Shown piece after piece: positions 22,046 through 34,487 of a DNA stretch of 64,000 nucleotides. Positions within the stretch are counted from its first letter, which is position 1; each line of letters opens with the position of its first letter. The notes beneath the pieces are model-generated. The model saw nothing but the letters and a program-made list of their open reading frames with translations. It was not told the origin of the DNA and made no database searches. Position numbers and translations under genes: made by a program. The stretch comes from Lycium barbarum (Eukaryota; Streptophyta; Magnoliopsida; Solanales; Solanaceae), in contig NC_083339.1 of NCBI RefSeq assembly GCF_019175385.1, positions 109,911,601 to 109,975,600 on the forward strand, read 5' to 3'.

Positions 22046-22531
22046 CTTCCTCCGGTCCATTTTATTTGTCATGTTTCATTTTTGCAAATCTCTTTAGAAA
22101 ACATTAACTAAAATGGTAATTTAACTAAATTATTCTTATTTATTATTTGATTTCAATTTAATACTACTCTTTTTTTCACTATATTTATTGAGTAAGGAAA
22201 AGATGGAAACTAATTACTACTTCCTTTGTCCCAATTTATGTGACACACTTTTCTTTTTAGTCAGTCTAAAAAAGAATGTCGTCTTTCTATATTTAGAAAC
22301 AATTTAATTTTATGAGATGATTTACAGTCACACAAATATCTAAAGCTGGTTCTGGACCACAAATTTCAACGGTTTTTCTTTCTTTCTTAAACTCCGTGCC
22401 AAGTCAAGTGTTGCTACATAAATTGGGACGGAGGGAGTAATAATTAGTTATATCTTGATTTTTTAAAATGACAACTATTTTGAATCATCTATTTTTAGCA
22501 AGGACGATAAGTAAAATGGACCGGAGGGAGT
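22046..22531. mobile_element. Stowaway-like MITE, outer copy of a nested pair
   Basis: Ends CTTCCTCCGGTCCATTTTAT and AAAATGGACCGGAGGGAG are inverted, with TA at 22044-22045 and 22532-22533. It is interrupted by a second MITE at 22220-22437. Confidence 0.85.
22220..22437. mobile_element. Stowaway-like MITE, inner copy
   Basis: Ends CTTCCTTTGTCCCAATTTAT and ATAAATTGGGACGGAGGGAG are inverted, with TA at 22218-22219 and 22438-22439. Its position inside the outer MITE makes it the younger insertion. Confidence 0.87.
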
Positions 22532-23982
22532 AGTTCATTATCTTAATCTGATTACTCTAATCGGCTCCCAAATTTGGTACCTCCATTTCACAAATTAATT
22601 CTGGATTTGCTGAGAAAATAGTCCATTACTGTAAGCTAGGTTCAGTTGTGGAAAGCATGTAACCATCTTATAAATTCCATTTTTTCACGGAAACAACATT
22701 ATGTTCTGCCCTTTTTTTGTTTTGTTTTTTGTTTTTCTCTCAGTGTCCGGAACTCTATTTGTGGCCTTGACTAATTTGGATTTGCACCGCGTAAGACTCA
22801 TAAAAAAAAACACGCTTTATACCAGATTTTTTTTCATTCTCGTGACTTAAACTTGAGAACTCTAATTAATAAAATAGTAATTCTATTATCCATCGGTACC
22901 TTGATGGTGCAATGGACCACAGTTATGTGAACATCGACTTCTAATTATCACTCTCCAGCAAATGAAAAATTGGGGTTGGGGGGGCGGGGATGTGGGGGTG
23001 GGGGGGAGGAGATTTTTTTTAGCTTATTATATGTGTCCAACGTAACCTCCGTGGAAAAAGCAAAAAAAAAAAGGTTACTCCAACCTGAAATGGTATAGCA
23101 GACCAGAAATTGGAATGAAGGGTATAAGTAATGGATTTTAGTCGGCATCTTTTGCTGACCTTCCCACAAATTGACGGCCTTTAATTTGTTTTTGGTTTTC
23201 CAAACAGTGTACGGTATTTGTATTGAGTCCTGATTAATTCATATTCACGTGACGCCCATTTAAGGAGAAACGCTCTCTTACAGAATTTTTTCATACCTAA
23301 GACTTAGCCCAACCAAACCTCTAATAAGGGCAAAGAGACCCTATCTATCCCACCATAACCCCTGTGATAGTTTTCTTTCTAAACGATAAAGTACTTATTG
23401 CTGCTACGCTATATATCTTACTAGTTACAAGTCATGACCAGTAGTTATTAGTCAAAATTTTGTTATACGTTATTAATGAATTTAGATAGTTAATCAAGTA
23501 TAGAGAAGAAGCTTTTTATGAAGTTCAAACTATTTTTTATGAAGTTCAAACAAACCCTTGGTTCGTGCTACTGGTCTAAGGATTGATTTTGATTTTCAAA
23601 GTTTTGGGTTGCTTACTTGCTTCCTGTAGAAATGGAATTTTGGCCCTTTACAATTTTTTTTTGTTAATTTTATAACCTTTTTATAAGATATCTTCATTTT
23701 TTATTCATAAGATATCTGAAAAAAACACATAAGAGATCTGAAAAGACATTTTCTTCTATTTAAATTGTAAAAGGTCAATAGATCTTATTTCCTCGTTGCT
23801 TCATGGGTTTGGGATTTCATATATATTAAATTGTACCATGTAAATAATTTTAATACAAACAAACCCATCATTAAAAAAAAAAAAATACTAATTCGTACTT
23901 CGTAAACACTGCATTATTAATCTTTGCATAGCTAATTTTTATATAACTAATCCGTGCATAAATTAATTTAAAACCGAACAAC
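22532..23982. other. Intergenic DNA with G-rich tract
   Basis: A G-rich run with several G3-G7 blocks lies at ~22974-23008. A fragment related to 18255-18480 lies at 23640-23790. No gene recognised in this 1.45 kb. Confidence 0.5.
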
Positions 23983-24180
23983 CAGAGGCGTATCTAGCGT
24001 GTCAGATGGGGGTTCAATTGAACCCCTAACTTTCGATGCGGAGCATAAATTTATGTGTAAGAAATTACTAAAACTGTAATAAATAGAAGATATGAACCCA
24101 TAACTTTAAAAATATAATGATTTTAATGCTAATAATCTTAGGATTGAACTCATAGAGTGTAAATTCTGAATTCGCCCTTG
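23983..24180. mobile_element. hAT MITE, 198 bp
   Basis: Begins CAGAGGCGTATCTAG and ends GAATTCGCCCTTG. The 8-bp flanks CGAACAAC and CGAATAAC differ by one base, matching the hAT target-duplication length. It has the same length and ends as the copy at 39441-39638. Confidence 0.83.
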
Positions 24181-24810
24181 CGAATAACTCGTAAGTGAGT
24201 GAACAATGCCGGAGAGAAAGTCATTGTTAGAAAAGCAAAATAATACTCATCATAGTCATAAAATTCCATATTGGATTTTTAATTTATAGGGTATTATCGT
24301 GCCAAAAATTTCAGTATTGAAAGTAAATAGGCAAAATTAATGATAAGAACTTGCAATTTAATAAATAAGAAAAATGATTCTAGAAATTAAATAGAGGACA
24401 GACTGATATGAAGATTTGTAGGTGATGGGGTTAGCAAAACGTGGGTCCCATAGGTTCCACCTTCAGTCCTACCATGACATCAGCAATTTTTGAGGGTATC
24501 TAAAATTCCCAAACGTAGAAATATTTACTAATTTATACATAGCTAATATTGGAATATAAGCTGGAGTAACAGGGCAAATTAGAGCTTTAGAAAGGCCCCA
24601 CACATTAGTTAGCTTACGGAAAAAAGGAGAAATCGTTGGTATTTGTGACAATTAAAGAACATAGTCCAACTTCTGCTGAATATTGTACAACAGCCCTAAG
24701 CATGAGCTAAGCCTAACTTCTATAAAATGCCAAGATTGGCCCTGTGGTCGGCAAGGAGGATAATGTGAAGCTCCTGAAACTCTTCCTTGTATAATAGTAG
24801 TAAAGTAATA
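24181..24810. other. Intergenic DNA, no gene seen
   Basis: Two minus-strand open frames of 60-66 codons lie here, with no recognisable domain and no supporting signals. Confidence 0.45.
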
Positions 24811-25026
24811 CTCCCTCCGTTTTAATTTATATGAACTCATTTGACTAGGCACGACATTTAAGAAAGAGAGAAGACTTTTGAAACTTGTGGTTCAAAATAA
24901 GCCTTGAAAATTTGTGTGGCTGTAAATCATTCATAAAGTGAATTTGTTTTCAAATTAGGAAAGATGTCATTCATTTTGGCACGGACTAAAAAGGAAATAA
25001 GTTCAAACAAATTGAAACAGAGGGAG
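24811..25026. mobile_element. Stowaway-like MITE
   Basis: Ends CTCCCTCCGTTTTAATTTAT and AAATTGAAACAGAGGGAG are inverted, with TA on each side. 216 bp. Confidence 0.85.
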
Positions 25027-25630
25027 TATAAATTAACAATAAGGTCTTTTGGTCACACTATTTTGGCCCCAACGACCCAAATGAGGTAAATTCATATGAT
25101 TATTTAGGATAAATTTAATAATTTGTGCTTACTTAATATCATTTCTATCCTTTTTTCTCAAAGTTTATCTTAATTTAAAATTGTACAATAAAGATTATAG
25201 TAATTTTTACATAAATATGATCAAATTTGAATCAAATTGGTGTGGCCATTTAATAACTCTCATAAATTAAAAGTTCGTTCGACATATTCTCGTCTGCACT
25301 CAAAATCTGTTGTAAACACAAATACCACAGATATAACAAAGGCAGAAATGGAAATCAAGAGGAATTTTATTTTAAGTATACTACAAACTAAAGTTGCAAT
25401 GCGGAGAAGAAGTAAAACAACAGAACAATGACGGTAGACGTTAAACGTTAAATTGAATTTCCTTCGCCTGAAAATTATATTGTACTATAAAATAAAATAA
25501 CTTTTTAATGTACATAAAGTAATAAATAGATCCCCTTAACATAAGAAAAAATTTCTAGGTATAATTTTTTTTTTTCATTTTCTTGAATTCCCATATGGCG
25601 GCATGCTGTTATCAACCATGATGTTTTTTT
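25027..25630. other. Intergenic AT-rich DNA
   Basis: Nothing recognisable beyond a 64-codon open frame without features. Confidence 0.45.
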
Positions 25631-26320
25631 TAGGGGTAGGCGTTCGGTTTTTCGGTTCGGTTTTATCAAATTTCGATTTGGCTATTTCGGGTTCGATTTT
25701 TTGAAGGTGGACACCGAACACCGAACCAAACTAGTTCGGTTCGGTTCGGTTCTTTCGGTTTCAGTTTTTTAAAGTTCGGTTCAGTTCGGTTTCGGTTTTT
25801 TCAATTCAGTTTTTTTGATATAATATTAGAAGCGATTCCATCGACACTAATTCATATTCTCAAAAGCAATAAAACATAAAACTGACAAATTGAAATCAAA
25901 ATCAAACAAACAGGATACACAAGAACAGAAAACTATAATCATGATATAGGATTACTAGGTGTTATATACATACCGTAAAAATAATTAAGAAAACACATAA
26001 AGGACATACATTAATCCTAAAGACACATCCTAGTTATCTTTCTTTGTTAAGGATATTTTATTTTCTCAATTGAAGTGGAAAATTAGGGATACAAATGCAA
26101 AAGAGGACTTATTACAATTGAGTTTTTTTTGCTTTAAACTTAATGGGTCTGGACTATTTTTTTTTTTTTGGTAATGTATTAAATTTCGGTGCGCGTTCGA
26201 TTTTTCGGTTCGGTTTTATCAAACTTCGGTTCGGCTATTTCGGTTTCGGTTTTTTTACGGTGGATACCAAACACCGAACCAAACTAGTTCGGTTCGGTTC
26301 GGTTTTTATGCCCAATCCTA
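25631..26320. mobile_element. hAT-like non-autonomous element with CGGTT subterminal repeats
   Basis: Ends TAGGGGTAGGC and, inverted, TAGGATTGGGC. Both subterminal zones are packed with TTCGGTTCGG words and their complements (ACCGAACACCGAACCAAACT occurs in each). Such clustered short repeats are typical transposase-binding zones of hAT elements. The T-rich flanks (GTTTTTTT and ATTTTTTT) are compatible with an 8-bp duplication but are low complexity. The core is AT-rich with no transposase. Confidence 0.72.
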
Positions 26321-28407
26321 ATTTTTTTGGTTCTCCGTGCGCAATCACTGACACGGGGTCATTTTATATCTTAATCAAAATAAAGTAAAAGTTCAATTCC
26401 CCTATTGTAGAATTAAATATCAGCTTGATAATTTAACTACCTTGAATCAAATTACTGATCATAAGAATTTATACTTATGCTTTCACGTTCAGCACATGTG
26501 TATTTGGAAATTTTAAATAAAATGAGCCGTTAGAGTAACAGTACTATATATGATCAATAAATATGAGAACACATAGTGGCATAGCTCCATGAATACTGTC
26601 GTCAAGGAAATTTAAAAAAATTAAAAATATAACACCTAAAATTTGAACTTGTATTTCTCTTATGCAGTATTATCATTTTTCCACAGAGAGGATATAATTC
26701 CATGTGGGGTCAATATTGGCTGAACTATTTTCCAAGTTTGCTGAGAATAAGACAAAAAATAGCTTCCAAGTTCCAATATCTCTTTGCATTTCTTAACTTT
26801 TTTAAACTTAAATATTATAAAATAAAATAAAAATCCAATCGACTTTGATGCAAATTATTTGGACGGCAGTCAAACAATTTGACATTTTTGTATACTGAAA
26901 CTGCGTCAAAGTCAACCTTTTAGGTGGAGTAAAAAATTCTCTTTGTGAGTTTAAAAAAGGAATGACAATGAGATGCAATTTCAAAGAAGTATATTAGTAC
27001 TGCGTAGCTATTATAACACATGAAAATAGAATATGAACGTCGCCAAATCCGTTCATTATTGTATCAATAGTGAGGATTTCTTTTTCTGACCATTTTCTTA
27101 AGCAATTAATATGACTTATATCTCAATCAGTATAAAGTAAAAGTTCAATTTCCCTATTTGCGAATTGAACATTAGCAATTCAGCATATCATGGTACCTTG
27201 AATCAAATTACTGTTCAATATTGATAACCTTAGTATTCTCTAAAGGGTAATATATACTCACGCTTCACAAGTTGAACTCATGGAAATTTGAGAACTTAAA
27301 AAGAAAACGTTAATGTAATAGTACTGCAAGTAATAATGAAGTATGAACAACACATAATCAACGGGAGCTGAACTTTTCGTTAAAAGTTGGTGAGAATAGG
27401 ACGAAGAATAGAGCAACCAGTAACACAATCTATCAAAGTTGCACTGATTGTACCTTAAGCTTTTTAATTATTTGGGCTTCTACATTTTTATTTTTGAATG
27501 GCAGGAATTAATCTTTCATAATAAGAATATGGTATTTTGCTCTCTTTTCTGAAAAATTAGTGTATAGTATTCTGTCAAACCGAGAGCACAGGATATTACT
27601 TGTAGCCATGTATCTCAGGTAAGTTAAAAGTCTATATATAATATAAAACTACGCATAAACAAGGTGATGTGACATCTCTTTATGGCCTCCATTGCTATTT
27701 ATTTATTTTTCTCCTTTTTTTGAATTTTTTCCTTCAAATCTTGCTCCAAAAATGTCCAATTAATTAGACTCTTTTTACTTTCTCTAATTAATTTAAAAAA
27801 GTCCATCTTTAATTAGTCATAAATGGATGAAGACAAAGGGTCAGGATGATAGTGGTTAATTGAGGAGAACAGGCAACTATGTACACTTATTACAATTTAT
27901 CTGCATTCATAATCATAAATATTGCATGTGCATTTCTTTGATCCTTTATTCTCTTCTTTTTATTCTCGTTTTTTTCTTTTTTTTTTTTTGGCCAAATTTT
28001 GTTTTCCTTTTCAATGGGCTTTTTGCTGTTAAACATATTAAATAATTACGCTTAATATTGATCCCATTAGAACTCCTAAATGTACGTTACTAATTTTTTA
28101 TAGTTATCATTATTTACCACCATCTTTAGTACCTATAATTATTATAACCTTTAAGACCATGATCTCCATTTTAGTGACAATAAATATGGCTGCTAAGAAT
28201 TTGTCCTCTTCAAATAGCCCCTTTTGATCTCAACTAATTTTGTCATTGTTTTTGTGTCATCAGGTTAGTCCCTCTGATGTCTTTCTATTTTTGTTGTTGT
28301 TCTTTATTTTATATTTTTGTAATACTTGGCCTAGAATATTGTTACTTTAGATGTAACACTACTTCTCCTGATTTTGTGTTTTAGTAATTCATTGATGTAT
28401 TAATCCT
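26321..28407. other. Intergenic DNA with a diverged duplication
   Basis: ~26365-26465 and ~27120-27225 are related: AAAGTAAAAGTTCAATT, CCTTGAATCAAATTACTG and flanking words recur at ~755-bp spacing. No gene recognised; the T-rich region near 27970 is low complexity. Confidence 0.55.
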
Positions 28408-29330
28408 TGATAATAATTGTTTTCAAATGTTGTTTGTGTTTTTTTAAAATTTCTCTGATTTTGGTAGATATAATTCTATTTATCCTGATTTTTTTTTTAA
28501 TTGTGATTCATCGATATGTTATTCTTGATAGATTATTATAGTTTCAATTGATATTATTATCATATTTTTTGTTTCATTCACAATTGGTGTCTAAGAAACT
28601 TTTGAAAGAGACAGCGAGAGGTAGGAAAAAAAAAAAGAGAGGAAGGGAGAAGTATATTTGGTGCAGGCATGCAAAGTGAAACTTTATTGTAAATAGATAA
28701 TCACTCTCTTTGGTGTACCTTGAATATGTATGTATAGAGGATAGGTAATATATCACTGACAATAATTGTTTTCAAATGGTGTTTGTTCTTTTCAATTTCT
28801 CTGATTTAGTAGATGTAATTCTATTTATCATAATTTTATTTTTTGTGATTCATTGATCTGTCGCTCTTGGTAGATTATTATGGTTCTCAATTGATGTTAT
28901 TATCATATTTTTTATTTCATTCTCAGTTGATGTCTAAGAAACTTTAAAAGAGACAGCGAGAATTAAGAAAAAGAAGAGGAAGAGAGGCAAGTGTAATTAA
29001 AATAATTTAAATAGTGATTTTTTGAATTTTTTTAATAGATAAATGAGAAAAAAAAACTTTAAAAGCTATCTGAGGGAAGACATCTAATTTTATTATTAGC
29101 TTGCTATTTTTTTGTTTATGTATTGATGTCTTTTATTTTATTATTAGCTTACTTATTTATACGTAAATGTGTCGGTCTATCGATTTTGGAGGATCAAGAA
29201 GAATTGAAGCAAAGAGGCTAGGAATATTTGGCGTAGACATGTAAATTGGAACTTTACTGTAAATAGACAATCACTATCTTTGGTGTAACTTGATTTGATA
29301 TATATGTATAGAGGTGAGGAATATATGACT
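28408..29330. repeat. Diverged tandem duplication, unit ~350 bp
   Basis: ATAATTGTTTTCAAATG starts both units (28410 and 28760). Both share TGTCTAAGAAACTTT, AGAGACAGCGAGA and AATAGA(T/C)AATCACT(C/A)TCTTTGG. The second unit carries ~200 bp of extra AT-rich sequence before its last third. Function unknown. Confidence 0.75.
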
Positions 29331-29443
29331 TCCAACATAGATATATTTTTTTGGGAGCTGAATTAAAATACTACACATTGTAAAAGGTGGAGTCTGATCC
29401 ACTCTATTGTTGCAAGGATGCTTCAGTTTTCTTGGTTTTCTTT

Positions 29444-29543
<100 letters not shown>

Positions 29544-30162
29544 TAACCTTATGGAGGAGAAAGAAAAAGGATGAAAAGAAATAGAGGAAGTGATTGTAAA
29601 CAAGGGGGAGAAAAAGGAAAGAAGAGAAAATTAATCCAAGTAAATAATATTTTCTCTTGAGTAGGAGATTATGTAGCAACCCCCTAGGGAGGATGCTACT
29701 TAATGAAATTAATCCATACTAACTAATTTAAATATTAGTCTCGAAACTATTCTTGTAAAATAAACTAATAACTATATTTAAGGATAAAATTTATTTGACA
29801 ACATGTTCATTATTTGACAACATGTTCACGAGTAGAACAAAATTATAAATACATATGTAATTCGAGTGTAATACAAAATTTAGAAAAAACAAATTTAAAA
29901 CAATGACTTTATCATGTGGTAGCGAAAATAGGCCCATATTAATAAGGTTCAAAATACAACATCTCAACATAGTAGAATCTCATAAAAAAAAACCCCTTAA
30001 AATGTAAATATTTAATTATAACAAAAATGGAAAGCACCTACTTTGCCTTCCTTCAATACTTTGGAATTCATTAAACACTTAGTAAAGGAATATTTTTCAT
30101 GCTACAACCTCTAAGACTCGTACCAAGCATGAAATTCAACTCTCAGTCTCAAAAATAAATTA

Positions 30163-30408
30163 GAGCCCGTTTGGATTGGCTTATAAGTTGCTGAAAATAA
30201 CTTATAAGCTGTTTTCAGCTTTTTTAAGTGTTTGGTTGGCTAGCTTAAAGCCATTTTGTGCTTAAAATAAGCTCAAAAAAAATAATTGAGCCCGTTTGGC
30301 TTAGCTTATCTAAAGCAGCTTATAAGCCAAAAAAAAAAAGTTGGACTACCCTAACTTTTTTTTTTTTGGCTTATAAGCTGCTTTTTTTAAGCTCATCCAA
30401 ACAGACTC
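30163..30408. mobile_element. PIF/Harbinger (Tourist-type) MITE
   Basis: Ends GAGCCCGTTTGGAT and ATCCAAACAGACTC are inverted, flanked by TTA on both sides (30160-30162 and 30409-30411), the PIF/Harbinger target site. A second start-like copy, GAGCCCGTTTGGC at ~30289, lies inside, suggesting self-insertion or a partial duplication. Confidence 0.82.
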
Positions 30409-30739
30409 TTAGTTAAGTTCTCCAACTTCAATGCGAGCACTAAATTTAAAATATTACAAGACTTGGGCTTGGACACTCCCAAAATAGTCAAATCATTCAT
30501 CAAAATCAAGTTACAAAGTATTAGCATCATGACTCAAATTTCATTCAAAAGTGTATATCTAAGTGTATCCCATGGATCATGTACAAGTCCCCCAAAAGTG
30601 CAGAAAATAAACATGCTTATGCAAATGTGATCTTCATCTAGAATTCCAATGAGTCTACTTCAAATGGCCATCCTCAAGTCTCTCTGGTACATCACCTATG
30701 ATAGTAACAAACTATCGCTAAGTATAAAGCTTAGTGACA

Positions 30740-31375
30740 CATAAACTTAACTAATATTTCATATAAAAAAGTATGCTATGTAATGAGTACAAAAATAAAT
30801 TCTAGAAATGAGCATATCAAAATCATCATCAAGTACTTAATGAAGGTACAATTGTTTCGAGAGAATCAAATATCAAATAATGAAATAGTTCAATATATCA
30901 ATATTCAAAATCTCAAATGTCAAGAAGCTTTCCAAAGCTAATTCAAAAATGTCCACCAATTAATTAATTAAATAGTGAGCTATGTATCAAATATGAGTGC
31001 AAGAAGTAAATTCAAGACATAAGCTTATCCGATTTATCATCAAGTACTTAATCAATGTACAACATTTCAAGAGAACCACCAAATCATAAGATAGTTCAAG
31101 ATACTAATATTTCAAATACCAAGTGTCAGGAAAGCTTTCGAAGCTAATTCATGAAACGTCATTCAATTAGTTAATTTAATAGTGAGCTACGTATAAAAAA
31201 TGAGTACAAGAACTAAATTCAAGGCATGGACTTATCAAACTAAGCTATGTACGATATTCAAGAGAATCAAATATCAACCCAAGAAGTAATTCCACATAAC
31301 AATATTCATATCTCTAGTGTCAAGAAAGCTTCCCAGGCTAATTCGAGAAGGTCATTTAGTTAGTTAATTTCGCCC
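30740..31375. repeat. Tandem repeats, unit ~210 bp, three copies
   Basis: CATCAAGTACTTAAT and GTCA(A/G)GAAAGCTT-type words recur at ~210-bp spacing (for example 30831 and 31042), with a third diverged copy to ~31375. They lie inside the solo LTR. Confidence 0.75.
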
Positions 31376-31430
31376 AACACATACGTCATGCCATCACATC
31401 AAGCATAATCAAATAACAAGAAGGACCGAA

Positions 31431-31712
31431 GCCCAAATCAAGAAGGGTCGTCACCCAATAATCAAGAGAATTATGAGCCATGTTGAAAGTCGCTTTCCAC
31501 TCATACTAAAAAATGGACAAAAGTCCATCATCAAGAGGAAATGTAAATTCAAAGTCAAGATGGGCAAGATCCGAAATCAAGAAGGGTCGTCACTCAATAA
31601 TCAAGAGAATCAAGAGCCATGTTGAAAGTGGCTTTCGACTCATACTCGAAAATGGACAAAAGTCCATCGTCAAGATGAAATGTAAATCCGAAGTCAAGAT
31701 GGGCAAGATCCG
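31431..31712. repeat. Tandem duplication, unit 139 bp
   Basis: AATCAAGAAGGGTCGTCAC, GAGCCATGTTGAAAGT and ATGGACAAAAGTCCATC occur twice, 139 bp apart, with few differences. ATGGACAAAAGTCCAT is itself a palindrome. Confidence 0.88.
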
Positions 31713-32940
31713 AACGATACCATGAGGTATGTCATTTTAAGTGACAAGGTCACTATCACAAGAAGGACAATGTCTCGACAAGAATGCAATAATGCTCAAG
31801 CAATCCGTATATGCGGGCGAATTGAGTCGTCTTACAAAAATACTTGACATAACACCAATACGATTTTAACATACTCATAGCTCAATTACAAAACTATACC
31901 CTCAATGATAACGTTATCATATTGAAGTGTCTCAAGATATTCTTTCTCAACCAACAAAGCAAGTAAACTATTAAAGTAGCAACAAAATCAATATGACAAT
32001 AATTTAAAGTAGATACTATTTCACCAAAATTCAAGCTTCTCACAATATCTCAAACAAAATAAATTGAAAGAAAAGTTTAAGTTTAGGTGCAAACCTTGGA
32101 GCTTTAGTGCTTCTAAAGCTCAAACAAACATCAAGAAGTTATAAATCCTCAAAGCAATGATCAAGCAATTATGTCGCCTTCCTTAGCTTTTACAAGTGCC
32201 TCTTGTACTTCTATTGCTAATTTTTAAGTAGAAAAAATTCTGGACAGCAGTTATGTGCTGCATTGCACCCCATTTTTGACATAGTAAACAAAGGAATTGT
32301 AAAACACGAAAGTTGTGGGTAATTTTCTTATCCTTCCACAGCCTTTTGAATCACCTAATTCCAACTTCTAGATAAAAAGTTATGATCAAAATACTAACTG
32401 ATGTGCAACAAAAACGGGATTTCAATTCTCACCACAAGTGAGAGAAATGACTCATGGACCTTTCAAAACAAAGGTTAGATTGTTTGTTTAAATGGAAAAT
32501 AGGAAGTATCCAACAAAAAAAGACATTTGATTTCTCATGAGAAAAGTGAGCTAGGGTTTGATCTTTTGTAAAGAAGATGGAGTAGCTTCTAGAAAAAGGG
32601 GCAAATTTCATCTAAGGTTAGAAAAATAAATCTCAAGGATCTAATGGCTAGAATATAAAGGCTATTTTTTTTTTTTTTTTGAAGTTGCACATAACACCTT
32701 CTTATTTTTAAACTCTATAGAGAATAAGCTCCATTGTCACTCAAATTACATAATTGGCTCCAAATTGTCTAGCTAATTTGTTAACTAATATACATGTATT
32801 ATATTAACAATTTCCTTAAAAAAAAAAGGTTTACAAAGTAAATGTCAAACTTGAAATTCAAGAATGGCAAAAAGAATATTTCTAAAAAATATAATCAATT
32901 GTAATGCATATAATGAATCCAGGTAACTCGGGATGTTACA

Positions 32941-34224
32941 GATAAGTTATTGGATTGGATTGAGACACTTCAAGGAAAGGCTGTAGGATTAGAAATGCAT
33001 AACCAAAATGTAGTTCGGTGGACAATGTCTTTTTTTGTAGTTACAGGTTTTTTCCTTTTATTTAAATATGATAAAAATTCAGAAAAACAAAAGTTTTGTT
33101 CAGAAAATCATATGCCTCTATATATTTAATCTTATGTTAGACTAAAACAAATATGAGTTATAAAGTGCCCGGCTAAACAAATATGAGTTATAAAGTGCCG
33201 GCACGCATACGCACACACATATTTTTATTTAAAAGGGATCTCCAAATAATTTTTTTCATTTTCACTAAAAACTTCAAAAGTATATTTCTAAATTTTCAAG
33301 AAGCGCCGGTTGGTTAACTAGTTAGAAATGTAACTAGTACTATAAATGTGGAATTTTCTTTATAGTTTCATTTAGTACATGGAACTAGGAACATATGGTA
33401 CTCTCATTTTCTTTTTTTCCTTTTGCTTATAAATAATAGTTCGTCATAAATTGAATCTTCTTTTTGTTGTTTAATACGTGGAATGATTTTTTACACAAAT
33501 GCAATGTCAAAAGGTAGCTAAAAAGCTTGAGTTTTTCGCAATTGGTTTCTGATTTTCCTGTGACTTGTAGCTATTCCTCCATTCATCTACTTCATGTTAA
33601 TGTTAAGAACATAACGAAATAGCTGGATTATTAAGTATATTTTTATGTTATTATTTAAGATCATGTGCAAAGTAGATGGTAGTTAGCTATGGCTAATTAC
33701 CAATAGTTGCAGTTAAATAAAGTGACGTGTTATTTATTTATTTATTGATTTGGTGTAAAGACTCGGTGTGAGTAAGTTTTTACTACTCCACTACTATATA
33801 TACATCCCATTTGCAATTCCATAAGTTACCTTTTTATATTATGCTTCACTAAAAACAATAAATTGATCTCAAAGTAGGTTTCAATTCTAAAATACTTCCC
33901 ACAAAATACTTTTCACCGTAAAAGTATAATTTCCTACCAAATACAACCTTTAGTCAATATATTTTACCATATTTTACAAGGGTTCTTTTCTTAATTTGCC
34001 CAAAATCAACTTTCCCTTTTTCCATTTTTCGCTCAAGAAGTTATTTATGAAGGCTATCCATCTTAACTTTTGCTTCCAAAGTTGCAAAATAATTCAAGAA
34101 GAATGATGATAGATGAGTAACAAAATTTTAGTTACGATTTACAGTAAATATCTTTAATCTTTATGGTTGGAACTTGGGCTTTTAGTGATCCAGCCGTAAG
34201 TCCGCTATAGTACAGCCCACACAA
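32941..34224. other. Intergenic DNA, no gene seen
   Basis: Holds a short direct repeat (ACAAATATGAGTTATAAAGT at ~33149 and ~33177). Otherwise AT-rich without features. Confidence 0.5.
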
Positions 34225-34487
34225 CTAATTGCACGCTTTGTCCTTCAAATGGACTGGTCTTTGATTTTTGACCTTCAAATGGGCTGCTCTTTAATTTTTG
34301 TCCTTCAAATGGGCTGGTCATTAATTTTTGGCCTTCAAAATCAATTTATGCCTAGTGAGGCATAAGTTTTTTAAGGACGCTAACATAACTTGTGAATATT
34401 ATGATGCGTAACTTATGCCCTTTTAGGTATAAGTCTGATTTTGAAAGGCAAAAATGATAGATTAGCCATTTGAAGGAAAAAAATTAA

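Larger units (their letters stand above)
29672..32940 (-). mobile_element. Solo LTR with internal tandem repeats
   Basis: On the minus strand it starts TGTAACATCCCGAG (at 32940) and ends GGGGGTTGCTACA (at 29672), so it has TG...CA ends. The flanks GATTA (29667-29671) and GATAA (32941-32945) differ by one base and may be the aged target duplication. It carries a Tourist-type MITE and two sets of tandem repeats. No internal retrotransposon domains were found. The family is not certain; the TGTAACATCCCG start resembles Tekay-like LTRs. Confidence 0.68.
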
